A DNA stretch of 64,000 bases. Source: Gemmatimonadota bacterium (lineage in GTDB: Bacteria > Latescibacterota > UBA2968 > UBA8231). Under the pieces are notes generated by a model, which did no database searches, was not told where the DNA came from, and saw only the letters and a program-made list of their open reading frames with translations. The stretch is from assembly GCA_009841115.1 (NCBI GenBank), contig VXML01000030.1, forward strand, positions 64,438 to 128,437, written 5' to 3'. This document shows, one piece after another, positions 17,868-24,881 of the stretch; position 1 is the stretch's first letter; every line of letters begins with the position of its first letter. Both the position numbers and the translations under genes were made by a program.

Positions 17868-18965
17868 TTACCGCGTCGAAAATTTGTGTATCGTAACCGT
17901 CCGGTAGGTCTCTCCCGGACGCAGCACTACCGAGGGAAAGCCCGGCTGGTTGATCGAGTCGGGATAGTGCTGGGTCTCTAGGCACAGGCCGTGGTACTGA
18001 TTGTAGATTGTTCCGCCTTTGCCTTGAACTCCGTCGAGGTGGATGGCCGAGTAGAACTGCACGCCCGGCTCGGTGGTGTACAGCTCCATCACCCGCCCGC
18101 TCTCCGGTTCGTACACCTCAGCGGCCAGTCCCGGCTCAGCCCGACCCCCATTGTCGAGTACGTAGTTGTGATCGTAGCCGCCGATGTCCTCGATCTGCCC
18201 GATTCGCCCGCCAATGGCGGCCGGTTTGCCAAAGTCGAGAGGTGTGCCGGCCACCGGCAAAATGCGTCCAGTGGGGATTTGGTTGGCGTCCGGCTCGGTG
18301 TAGTAGCGGGCGTGGAGCGTGAGGATATGCCCAAGCACGGGGCCGCTGCCAGCCAAGTTGAAATAGGAGTGGTTGGTCAGATTGATCGGCGTAGGCTTGT
18401 CCGTGGTCGCCTCGTATGCGATGACTAGTTCGTCGTCGTGGGTCAAGGTGTACGTCACGCTCACCGGCACGGTACCTGGATAGCCCTCCTCGCCGTCTTG
18501 GCTCACATAATGTAGGCGCACCGCTGGTCCGCGTTTATCGTCCACGACCTCGGCGTCCCATACTACCTTGTCGAAGCCCACTATTCCGCCGTGCAGGTGA
18601 TTAGGCCCGTTGTTGACCGCGAGTGTGTACTCTTGGCCATCTAGGGAGAACTTGCCGCCAGCGATGCGGTTGGCGACTCGCCCGGTGATACAGCCGAAGT
18701 ATGGATTTTCCTTCTCGTACTGCTCCAAGCGGTCGAAGCCTAGCACTACGTCGCCTAGCATTCCGGCGCGATCGCGCACGAGGAGTTCGGTGATGATCCC
18801 ACCATAGGTGATGACGCGGGCAATAGTGCCGTGGTCGTTTGTGAGGGTATAGCGATCGACGGGCTGTCCTGCTGCGGTCGTTCCAAAGCTGTCTTTGCTC
18901 ACATTAGCTTCTCCTGCGGTGGCGGCCAAGGCGACCGCCAGTACTATTGCGCTGGGCTTTTGCAT
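17868..18965 (-). CDS. galM: Exported aldose 1-epimerase (mutarotase)
   Basis: A 365-aa galactose-mutarotase-family protein that interconverts alpha and beta anomers of aldoses. An N-terminal signal peptide (KPSAIVLAVALAATAGEA) implies a periplasmic site, unlike the cytosolic GalM of E. coli. Motifs are GGIITELLVRDR, NGPNHLHGG, the catalytic region NLTNHSYFNLAG, GGYDHNYVLD, and the Glu-bearing LETQHYPDSINQPGFPS near the end. The ATG at 18965 follows AAGGAGG; a longer frame to 19046 lacks such a site. It is divergent from the sugar-ABC genes starting at 19118, fitting a role in sugar uptake. Confidence 0.93.
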   Translation of the reverse strand: MQKPSAIVLAVALAATAGEANVSKDSFGTTAAGQPVDRYTLTNDHGTIARVITYGGIITELLVRDRAGMLGDVVLGFDRLEQYEKENPYFGCITGRVANRIAGGKFSLDGQEYTLAVNNGPNHLHGGIVGFDKVVWDAEVVDDKRGPAVRLHYVSQDGEEGYPGTVPVSVTYTLTHDDELVIAYEATTDKPTPINLTNHSYFNLAGSGPVLGHILTLHARYYTEPDANQIPTGRILPVAGTPLDFGKPAAIGGRIGQIEDIGGYDHNYVLDNGGRAEPGLAAEVYEPESGRVMELYTTEPGVQFYSAIHLDGVQGKGGTIYNQYHGLCLETQHYPDSINQPGFPSVVLRPGETYRTVTIHKFSTR

Positions 18966-19117
18966 GGCCCCTCCTTGGGTTGTTGAGCTTGCGCTTCCCT
19001 TTTGCCGGACGTAACATAGGCATTTCGCATTCGCGGGGGCAACCACGAGTGTTGCTCCTACGGGTATCTTATCCTAGTCGAGGGCGTCGTCCCTTAAACT
19101 TCCTAGCGAGATAAACT

Positions 19118-20110
19118 ATGAAAATGTCCTTTTTGCTTCTTGCTTTGATTTTTGTCGCCTGTAGCGACGCGCCGCAACCGGCGGCCAACCCCCAAATCGC
19201 TTTCGTCACCAATGGCGTTGGTCCCTTTTGGACTATTGCCGCCAAAGGAGTCGAGGCTGCGGCTGCCGAATTTGCTGCCGATGCTGAGGTGCAAATGCCC
19301 GGCGAGGGGGTCGCCGATCAGAAGCGCATCGTCCAGGCCCTGCTGGCCCGAGGCATCGACGGCATGGCCATAAGCCCCATCGACCCAGACAATCAGACCA
19401 ACTTGCTCAACGAGGCCGCCGCTCACACCAATCTGCTCACCCACGACTCGGACGCTCCAAAGAGCAATCGTCTTTGCTTTATTGGCATCGACAACTACTC
19501 GGCCGGTCGCGCCTGCGGAGCGCTGGTCAAAGAAGCCCTGCCCGACGGCGGCAATATCATGATCTTCGTCGGCCGCCTCGAACAGCTCAACGCTCGCCAG
19601 CGCCGCCAGGGCCTCATTGACGAACTGCTCAGTCGCTCCTTTGATCCGACGCGCCACGACCCCAACAGCGGCCCGATTGTCGGCGATCAATACACCATTC
19701 TCGACACCCGCACCGACCAGTTCGACTACGCTAAAGCCAAGGCCCAAGTCGAGGACGCCATGGCCAAGTACCCAGACCTCCACGGCGTCGTCGGCCTATT
19801 TGCCTACAATCCGCCGATGTGCCTCGAAGCCATCAAGGAAGCGGGCAAGACCGGCCAGATCCAAATCATCGCCTTTGACGAGGAAGCTCCCACTCTCCAA
19901 GGAATCATCGACGGCCATATCTACGGTACGGTGGTGCAAAACCCGTATCGCTACGGATACGAGTCAGTGCGCATCCTCGCCGCCTTGGCCCGCGGCGATC
20001 GTTCGGTTTTGCCCGAGGGTGGAGTGCTCGACGTGCCGGCGCGGTCCATTCGCCGCGACAATGTCGAAGCCTTTTGGGACGAACTGAAAACCCTGACTGG
20101 AACGAACTAA
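19118..20110 (+). CDS. Sugar ABC transporter substrate-binding lipoprotein (RbsB-like)
   Basis: A 330-aa periplasmic binding protein of the ribose/inositol class (Peripla_BP_4). The signal sequence MKMSFLLLALIFVACSD ends in the lipobox VAC, so it should be membrane-anchored. The mature part begins NPQIAFVTNGVGPFWTIAAKGVEAAAAEF and continues with PIDPDNQTNLLNEAA, GRACGALVKEALPDGG and the hinge region GVVGLFAYNPPMCLEAIKEAG. Its TAA stop overlaps the ATG of the ATPase gene by one base. The matching permease lies 3.3 kb away at 24882. Confidence 0.93.
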   Translation: MKMSFLLLALIFVACSDAPQPAANPQIAFVTNGVGPFWTIAAKGVEAAAAEFAADAEVQMPGEGVADQKRIVQALLARGIDGMAISPIDPDNQTNLLNEAAAHTNLLTHDSDAPKSNRLCFIGIDNYSAGRACGALVKEALPDGGNIMIFVGRLEQLNARQRRQGLIDELLSRSFDPTRHDPNSGPIVGDQYTILDTRTDQFDYAKAKAQVEDAMAKYPDLHGVVGLFAYNPPMCLEAIKEAGKTGQIQIIAFDEEAPTLQGIIDGHIYGTVVQNPYRYGYESVRILAALARGDRSVLPEGGVLDVPARSIRRDNVEAFWDELKTLTGTN

Positions 20111-21600
20111 TGACGCTGTTGGCGGCTCGCGGCATTAGCAAGCGCTTTCCCGGGGTTTTGGCCCTCGACGCGGTGGATATGGCGGTGGAGGCAGGAGAAG
20201 TCCTCGCCGTCATCGGCGAAAACGGGGCTGGCAAATCCACCCTGATGAAAATCCTCGCTGGCATTGAGACTCCGGACAGCGGCCAGATTGTGCGCGATGG
20301 GGAGTCGGTGATCATTGACTCGCCGCGCCGCGCTGCTGCGCTTGGCATCGCCCTGATCCATCAAGAACTCAACTTTTGCGCCAACCTCTCGGTCGCCGCT
20401 AATCTCTACCTCGGTCGCGAGCCGCAGCAGTGGGGGCTGATCGACCGCGCCACCATCCGCGAGGGGGCCGTCCAAGCTCTCGCGCAACTTGAGCTTGAGG
20501 TATCGCCGGACGCCCTGATGGGCGACTTGCCCATTGGCCACCAGCAACTCGTCGAAATCGCCAAGGCGCTTTCGACCGAGGCGCGGATTCTGATTATGGA
20601 CGAGCCAACTTCCAGCCTCACTAGCCAAGAGGCCGAGGCTCTATTCGCGGTCATCAACGAGTTGCGTGAGCGCGGCGTGGCCATCGTCTATATCTCCCAT
20701 CGACTCGGCGAGGTCGAAGCCCTAGCGGATCGCGTCTTGGTCCTCTGCGACGGGCGAAACGCCGGAGAGCTGGCCCGTGCGGAGATTAGTCACGACGCCA
20801 TGGTGGCGAAAATGGTCGGCCGCGATGTCGCCCAGTACTACGCGCACGAACCTCATCCGGCTGGCGACATCGCCCTGCAAGCCGAGGACTTGGTCATCCC
20901 TGCTTGGCCCGAACACCGGCTCAACTTCGCGATCCGACGCGGTCAGCTCGTCGGCATTGCCGGTCTCGTTGGCGCGGGGCGCACCGAGTTGTTGGAGGTA
21001 CTCTTTGGCATCGTACCCGCGCTCGGTGGCAGCGTCCTTATCGACGGCGCTCCGCATGTGATCCGCTCGCCGGTCGATGCTATTCGCGCTGGCTTGGCCC
21101 TCGTGCCCGAAGACCGCAAGCAACAGGGCCTGATCCTCGAAATGGCCTTGCGCGACAACATCGGCCTGCCCGGTTTGGGGCGCTACCAACGCGTTGCCGG
21201 TTGGGCCAATTTTGCCCGCCAAGCTACGGACGCCGACCAAATGATCGAGCGCCTCGCCATCCGCACCCCCGGCCCAGCCCAAATCGTCCAGTACCTATCC
21301 GGCGGCAACCAGCAAAAGGTGGTGCTGGGCAAGTGGCTGGCTCTCGCACCCCGCGTGTTGCTGCTCGACGAACCAACCCGCGGCATCGACATAGGAGCCA
21401 AACAAGCGATTTACCACCTGATGGAAGAGTTGGCCGAAAGCGGCGTGGCCGTACTGTTTGCGTCGAGTGAGTTAGAGGAAATTCTGGGGATGGCCGATGA
21501 GGTGTTGGTTATGCACGAGGGGCGCATTACCGGCCAACTCCAGCGGGATGCGCTCAGCGAGGAGGCGATTATGAGCTTAGCGACGGGGAAGGCGGCTTAG
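20110..21600 (+). CDS. Sugar ABC transporter ATPase, two ABC domains (RbsA/MglA-like)
   Basis: A 496-aa duplicated ATPase. Half 1 has Walker A GENGAGKST, HQELNF at the Q-loop and Walker B ILIMDEPTSSLT. Half 2 has the degenerate Walker A GLVGAGRTE typical of this family, LSGGNQQKVVLGKWL and LLLDEPTRGIDIGAK. The ATG overlaps the binding-protein stop (TAATG). In complete systems a permease gene follows directly; here the next gene of that type comes only after about 3.3 kb that holds a transposase and other genes. Confidence 0.95.
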   Translation: MTLLAARGISKRFPGVLALDAVDMAVEAGEVLAVIGENGAGKSTLMKILAGIETPDSGQIVRDGESVIIDSPRRAAALGIALIHQELNFCANLSVAANLYLGREPQQWGLIDRATIREGAVQALAQLELEVSPDALMGDLPIGHQQLVEIAKALSTEARILIMDEPTSSLTSQEAEALFAVINELRERGVAIVYISHRLGEVEALADRVLVLCDGRNAGELARAEISHDAMVAKMVGRDVAQYYAHEPHPAGDIALQAEDLVIPAWPEHRLNFAIRRGQLVGIAGLVGAGRTELLEVLFGIVPALGGSVLIDGAPHVIRSPVDAIRAGLALVPEDRKQQGLILEMALRDNIGLPGLGRYQRVAGWANFARQATDADQMIERLAIRTPGPAQIVQYLSGGNQQKVVLGKWLALAPRVLLLDEPTRGIDIGAKQAIYHLMEELAESGVAVLFASSELEEILGMADEVLVMHEGRITGQLQRDALSEEAIMSLATGKAA

Positions 21601-21693
21601 AAGATGAAAAAAATAGGGAATTATATATCTGAGTGACCAAAACGGCCTTTTTTGTGGTATAACTTAGTGTAAAGTATATACCTTACACTCGTG

Positions 21694-21722
21694 ATGCGCT
21701 GTCGTCTTGGCAGCGCATTTTT
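21694..21722 (+). terminator. Rho-independent terminator after the sugar ATPase gene
   Basis: ATGCGCTG (21694-21701) pairs perfectly with CAGCGCAT (21711-21718) and a T-run follows. It lies 94 bases past the ATPase stop and would end that transcript, uncoupling it from the distant permease. Just upstream, AGTGTAA-N9-TTACACT (21665-21688 area) is an inverted repeat that could be an operator. Confidence 0.65.
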
Positions 21723-21727
21723 ATTGG

Positions 21728-21889
21728 GCTGAGCAGCCGGGGAAAATCCAATGACCTCGCAGGGAACATGACCGTCTTTAGAGAGATGTCGGATCACCCC
21801 TGCATAGCAGGGAACTATAACTAACCCGATTGTATAGTGGATCACCCCTGTATACAGAGGAAATTGGACTCGACCCCGTGCTGCTCAGC
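21728..21889 (+). ncRNA. Candidate structured RNA or leader with repeated hairpins
   Basis: Nested complementary arms close a 162-base domain: GCTGAGCAGC (21728-21737) with GCTGCTCAGC (21880-21889), then GGGG (21739-21742) with CCCC (21874-21877), then TCCAAT (21747-21752) with ATTGGA (21863-21868). Inside are two similar hairpin units starting GGATCACCCCTG (21791 and 21839), the first with CCCTGC-ATA-GCAGGG, the second built on CTGTATACAG. GCAGGGAAC occurs twice (about 21760 and 21808). It sits between a terminator and a 26-codon ORF with its own terminator. No match to a known RNA class is claimed. Confidence 0.4.
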
Positions 21890-21920
21890 TTGATCCCACC
21901 CCAACAAAGGAGGCTGTCTT

Positions 21921-22001
21921 ATGGCACTAGTCCAAGGCAGACTTTGGATTGAAATAATCGAGGCGGTGATCTTGATTATCGTTAGGAGGTGGTCGAGGTA
22001 G
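21921..22001 (+). CDS. 26-aa hydrophobic cationic peptide
   Basis: The ATG at 21921 is preceded by AAAGGAGG at good spacing, and the frame ends in TAG at 21999-22001. The peptide begins MALVQGRLWIE, has a hydrophobic helix (IIEAVILIIV) and ends RRWSR. This one-helix, basic-tail layout resembles type I toxin peptides or small membrane regulators in form only. It lies between the structured element and a strong terminator 16 bases downstream, making a compact stand-alone unit. It could also simply be a translated leader of the adjacent transposase region. Confidence 0.45.
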   Translation: MALVQGRLWIEIIEAVILIIVRRWSR

Positions 22002-22016
22002 GAGGTAGATATTCAA

Positions 22017-22062
22017 GAACGTCCCCCTTGCTGATTGCGGCAAGGGGGACGTTCTTTTTTTC
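22017..22062 (+). terminator. Strong Rho-independent terminator
   Basis: GAACGTCCCCCTTG (22017-22030) pairs perfectly over 14 bp with CAAGGGGGACGTTC (22041-22054), followed by a run of T. It ends the 26-aa ORF unit and argues that the transposase start lies downstream of it. Confidence 0.85.
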
Positions 22063-22075
22063 CCTTAGAAAGGAG

Positions 22076-23023
22076 GTGCTCATAGCCCAGAGATCAGGGC
22101 CGGGGCAATCCTTCCGTAAGGGATTGTCTCTACCTGAGCTAATACGCATGTTCCCCGACGACGCCACGGCCGAGGCATGGTTTGCCGATACGCGCTGGCC
22201 TAATGGCCCACAATGTCCACATTGTGGGTCTTGGCGTATCCAGTCTGGCACGGCACACAAGACCATGCCCTACCGCTGCCGCGAATGCCGGCGGTGGTTT
22301 AGTGTACGCACTAAGACGGTGATGGCCGAATCCAAGCTAGGCTTTCAGGTTTGGATCTTGGCCATCTACCTATTGACCACCGGCATCAAAGGCACGTCGT
22401 CGATGAAACTGCACCGTGACCTAGGCGTCACGCAGAAGACCGCATGGCACTTGGCGCATCGTATCCGCGCTATGTGGCAAGCGGGCGATTTTCGCTTGTC
22501 TGGTCCCGTTGAAGCCGATGAGACGTATATCGGCGGCAAGGAGACCAACAAGCACGAAAGCCGCAAGCTCAAAGCTGGACGCGGCACCATCGGCAAGATA
22601 CCCGTTGCTGGCATCAAAGACCGAGCCACTAAGGAGGTTAGGGCGCAGATAACCCAGCCAGCAAACAAGGAGAATCTACAAAGATTTGTGGAAGAGCACC
22701 GAGAGCCAGACGCGATGCTCTACACAGATGAGCATTACGGATATGACGGCCTACCCAATCACGAAACCGTCCGGCATAGCGTCGGCGAGTACGTGGAAGA
22801 GCAGGCACACACCAACGGCATCGAATCCTTTTGGGCCTTGCTCAAGCGTGGCTATTACGGCACATACCACAAGATGAGCGAGAAGCACCTAGCCCGATAC
22901 ATAGGAGAATTTGCCGGAAGACACAACGCCCGCGCCGTCGATACGATTCAGCAGATGGCGATGATGGCGCAAGGCATGATGGGCAAAGCCCTACCATACC
23001 AAGCGCTAATCGCCGACCCGTAG
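22076..23023 (+). CDS. IS1595-family (ISXO2-like) transposase
   Basis: A DDE-type transposase of about 315 aa. It has the N-terminal segment LIRMFPDDATAEAWFADTRW, a zinc ribbon (Cys47, Cys50, Cys68, Cys71), a helix-turn-helix region and the IS1595 catalytic core with VEADETYIGGK (Asp148), YTDEHYGYDG and HTNGIESFWALLKRG plus YHKMSEKHLARYIGEF. The frame is intact. The start is uncertain: GTG 22076 is in frame downstream of the 22017 terminator and overlaps the AAAGGAGG; an ATA at 22082 has better spacing, and ATG 22148 would cut conserved N-terminal residues. Insertion of this element would explain part of the split in the sugar ABC operon. Confidence 0.9.
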   Translation: MLIAQRSGPGQSFRKGLSLPELIRMFPDDATAEAWFADTRWPNGPQCPHCGSWRIQSGTAHKTMPYRCRECRRWFSVRTKTVMAESKLGFQVWILAIYLLTTGIKGTSSMKLHRDLGVTQKTAWHLAHRIRAMWQAGDFRLSGPVEADETYIGGKETNKHESRKLKAGRGTIGKIPVAGIKDRATKEVRAQITQPANKENLQRFVEEHREPDAMLYTDEHYGYDGLPNHETVRHSVGEYVEEQAHTNGIESFWALLKRGYYGTYHKMSEKHLARYIGEFAGRHNARAVDTIQQMAMMAQGMMGKALPYQALIADP

Positions 23024-23032
23024 AGAGAAGGT

Positions 23033-23069
23033 CGTCGCCCATCGTAGGGGCGGCGGCCCTTATTTTTTT
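23033..23069 (+). terminator. Terminator after the transposase
   Basis: CGTCGCCC (23033-23040) pairs with GGGCGGCG (23048-23055, one G-T pair) and a TTTTTTT run follows at 23062-23069. It starts 10 bases after the transposase stop. Confidence 0.65.
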
Positions 23070-23116
23070 AGGTTTATCCTTGCAGAACGGGGCATCGGTC
23101 CATAGAACCAAGTGGC

Positions 23117-23192
23117 GGCCCCGTAGCTCAATGGATAGAGCAACTCTCCGACGAAGGGTTAGGTCCGGGTTCGAGTCCCGGCGGGGCCGCCA
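23117..23192 (+). tRNA. tRNA-like gene with atypical anticodon arm (identity unclear)
   Basis: Acceptor arms GGCCCCG/CGGGGCC, D-arm GCTC/GAGC, T-arm CCGGG-TTCGAGT-CCCGG, discriminator G and an encoded CCA give a full cloverleaf. The anticodon arm is odd. The best stem (ACTCT/AGGGT) leaves the loop CCGACGA, whose central triplet GAC would read valine codons but with C instead of the invariant U at position 33. A shifted loop CGACGAA would give ACG (Arg) but pairs poorly. Base 5' and 3' flanks extend the acceptor pairing to a perfect 16-bp inverted repeat (23108-23123 with 23182-23197). It may be a tRNA pseudogene or mobile-element-borne tRNA. Confidence 0.7.
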
Positions 23193-23236
23193 CTTGGCAA
23201 TATAGGGGCTGCAAGAACGGAGAACAAGCCTAAAAT

Positions 23237-23425
23237 CTACGAGACGGCGAGAATGAACATAATGACCAGTAGCAAGCCTATTAGAGCCATACAACCCATT
23301 ACTTGGTTTACTTCGTTTGTACTCTTCTCGACGAATCCCTTGGCCTCTTCTTTTCCTCGAAAAATTCGCAGGTAAACGGCTCGAACTCCTATGATAAGGG
23401 CTGCGAGGATCAAGACTTCAACCAT
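23237..23425 (-). CDS. Small two-TM membrane protein, 62 aa
   Basis: The product begins MVEVLILAALIIGVRAVYLRIF, has a polar middle (GKEEAKGFVEKSTNEVNQ) and a second hydrophobic segment (CMALIGLLLVIMFILAVS). I chose the ATG at 23425, with GAGG about 9 bases upstream. It starts 18 bases past the stop of the larger secreted-protein gene on the same strand, so both are probably in one transcript. The family is unknown. Confidence 0.55.
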   Translation of the reverse strand: MVEVLILAALIIGVRAVYLRIFRGKEEAKGFVEKSTNEVNQVMGCMALIGLLLVIMFILAVS

Positions 23426-23443
23426 AGCTGTGTACCTCGCCAA

Positions 23444-24229
23444 TTACTCGGCGTTTTCTACACGACTATAGTTCTTGATCTGTCCCCACGATGCGGCTTC
23501 GAGGCCGGTTCTCACGTCCTCATACAGGCGCAGAGGCTCCCAGTAGATGTCCACCGAGTAGGTATCCCACGAGTCGATGTGGGCCGCCGACACCGCCCAG
23601 AACTCCACAGTCTGTCCCGGCAAAAGCTCGACGCGGCTCAGCCTGTTGAACCCATCGGTGATGACCGTCAGGCCCACGTCGCGGCCGCCGCGCTTGAGCG
23701 TGAAGGTCGGGTTGAGGCGGCCCACCACGGCGTTGGTGCCGTTGTACAGCTCGCCGTAGACCATCGTGTCGCCGTCGTCGTTCCAGGTCCAAGTGAGGGT
23801 CTCTTCTACGAGGGCGACCTCGCCGGTTACTTGGCCGCCATCAAAGACAAACGCCAACGCCCCGTCGACGCGGAGGGTGTAGTCGTCAAAGTCGCGCTCC
23901 CCATAGGGGACTACCACCTCGAAGGGACGGCGCTCGCCGGGGGCTATGTTGACCGACGAGTCGTCGGGGAAGCCGCGGAGGATGTCGATGATGAAGGTGT
24001 GGTTGTCGGCGTGCTGCTTTAAGACGATGTAGATGATAATGTCGTCGGCAGAGCGGATCGGGTGGGTGTTTTCAATCAGGCCGGTGAAGGTGGTGCTGGC
24101 TCGGCCGTGGGCCACCTCGACGTTGTGAAGCCGGAGGTGCTCGTCGGAGAAGATAGCCGACTTGGCTGACAAAGGCTGGCTGAAAAGGGACGCCAGCAGG
24201 ACAAAAGCTAGGAACGGATTTGTCTTCAT
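23444..24229 (-). CDS. Secreted protein with two FxLYD-like beta-sandwich domains
   Basis: A 261-aa exported protein. The start ATG 24229 follows AAGGAG, and the signal peptide is KTNPFLAFVLLASLFSQPLSA. Two related modules follow: one with FTGLIENTHP and VNIAPGERRPFEVVVPYG (about 35-120), one with MVYGELYNGTNAVVGR and VELLPGQTVEFWAV (about 145-230). The pattern of new-strand, N-T/G, then PG-x-x-x-F resembles FxLYD/DUF3426-type domains found in surface or periplasmic proteins. No catalytic motif is visible. It and the downstream 62-aa gene run opposite to the surrounding sugar operon. Confidence 0.7.
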   Translation of the reverse strand: MKTNPFLAFVLLASLFSQPLSAKSAIFSDEHLRLHNVEVAHGRASTTFTGLIENTHPIRSADDIIIYIVLKQHADNHTFIIDILRGFPDDSSVNIAPGERRPFEVVVPYGERDFDDYTLRVDGALAFVFDGGQVTGEVALVEETLTWTWNDDGDTMVYGELYNGTNAVVGRLNPTFTLKRGGRDVGLTVITDGFNRLSRVELLPGQTVEFWAVSAAHIDSWDTYSVDIYWEPLRLYEDVRTGLEAASWGQIKNYSRVENAE

Positions 24230-24260
24230 TCCCGTATCTCCTTGTGTGAGGTTGACGTTG

Positions 24261-24413
24261 CGGCCCCCGAGGGGGCCGGGCAGTTGTCGAAACCCACGCA
24301 GATTGATGCGGGAAATCCCTACGTATTCACCAAGGCCGGGTAGCAAGTCCGTCCCTTAACTGGCTCTTGTATTAGGTAGGCTACCCGACAAGCGGGTCTG
24401 CCTGGGTTTCGAC
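24261..24413. repeat. Nested inverted repeats, possible structured RNA or MITE-like element
   Basis: GTCGAAACCCACGCAG (24286-24301) is complementary to 24398-24413 over 15 of 16 bases. Inside, CGGGTAGC (24337-24344) pairs with GCTACCCG (24380-24387). An independent perfect 8-bp hairpin, CGGCCCCC/GGGGGCCG, sits just before at 24261-24278. The 128-base nested unit lies upstream of the minus-strand secreted-protein gene. No gene is seen between 24230 and 24624. Confidence 0.45.
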
Positions 24414-24557
24414 GAGAACCAATTAAGAACGGATTATAAGCCGATGCAAGCCCTTTCTTGCTCGACGCAGAACTTGCGCCAGCCGTCGAGAGAGATAGGT
24501 TCTGACTCCTTCCTAACCACAACGCGAGGAGCAAGACGCATGGCTGAGGCACCCACA

Positions 24558-24603
24558 AGGGCGACTATTGAATACGTTGGCTCAATAGGAAGCCTGTCGC
24601 CCT
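24558..24603. other. Compound hairpin ahead of a small + strand ORF
   Basis: AGGGCGAC (24558-24565) pairs with GTCGCCCT (24596-24603), and the adjacent TATTGA (24566-24571) pairs with TCAATA (24582-24587). It ends directly before AAAGAAGGAGG, the ribosome-binding site of the ORF at 24627. It also lies just beyond the stop of the opposing minus-strand ORF. Confidence 0.45.
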
Positions 24604-24624
24604 CCCTAAAGAAGGAGGTTCTTA

Positions 24625-24828
24625 TTATGGTGAATATACGAAATCTGGATTCACATACAGAACCTTATACGGCCTCCCATATAATTCGATTTCTTGCCCT
24701 ACCATTTTCGGATCACACCACGGCGGCGGATTTCTTTCGGAATCTGGCTCAGGAGATTGAAGAGTCTGAGTAGGCAGCACTTGCCCACAGTGCTGGCACG
24801 TTCTTTCTTGCTCAGCTATGGCAGTCAT
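24625..24828 (-). CDS. Small zinc-ribbon-like protein, 67 aa
   Basis: The ATG at 24828 has AAAGGAG about 7 bases upstream. The peptide begins MTAIAEQERTCQHCGQVLPT, with a CxxC knuckle, and later has WCDPKMVGQEIELYGRPYKVLYV, which reads like a compact beta domain. Only three cysteines are present, so zinc binding is uncertain. It overlaps completely the 48-aa ORF on the opposite strand; I consider this one the better candidate because of its composition. Confidence 0.45.
   Translation of the reverse strand: MTAIAEQERTCQHCGQVLPTQTLQSPEPDSERNPPPWCDPKMVGQEIELYGRPYKVLYVNPDFVYSP
24627..24773 (+). CDS. Possible 48-aa protein antisense to the zinc-ribbon-like ORF
   Basis: The ATG at 24627 follows GAAGGAGG at good spacing and the frame ends with TAG at 24773. 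The peptide (MVNIRNLDSHTEPYTASHII, then an acidic tail QEIEESE) shows no recognised motif. It overlaps the 67-aa frame on the other strand, and probably only one of them is a real gene. Confidence 0.25.
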   Translation: MVNIRNLDSHTEPYTASHIIRFLALPFSDHTTAADFFRNLAQEIEESE

Positions 24829-24881
24829 GTTCTAGCTCCTTTTTGTAAATGATTATTCTGCAAGCTAAATAAAAATCAGGC

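Larger units (their letters stand above)
22063..23070 (+). mobile_element. IS1595-family insertion sequence, ends not resolved
   Basis: The interval is bounded by two terminators and contains a complete-looking IS1595-type transposase. I could not identify matching terminal inverted repeats or a target-site duplication, so the true ends may lie outside these coordinates. Confidence 0.4.

Noticed and set aside
21900..23110. Terminal inverted repeats and target duplication of the IS1595 element
   Set aside because: I compared the flanks by eye and found only terminator hairpins; no matching end pair could be supported.
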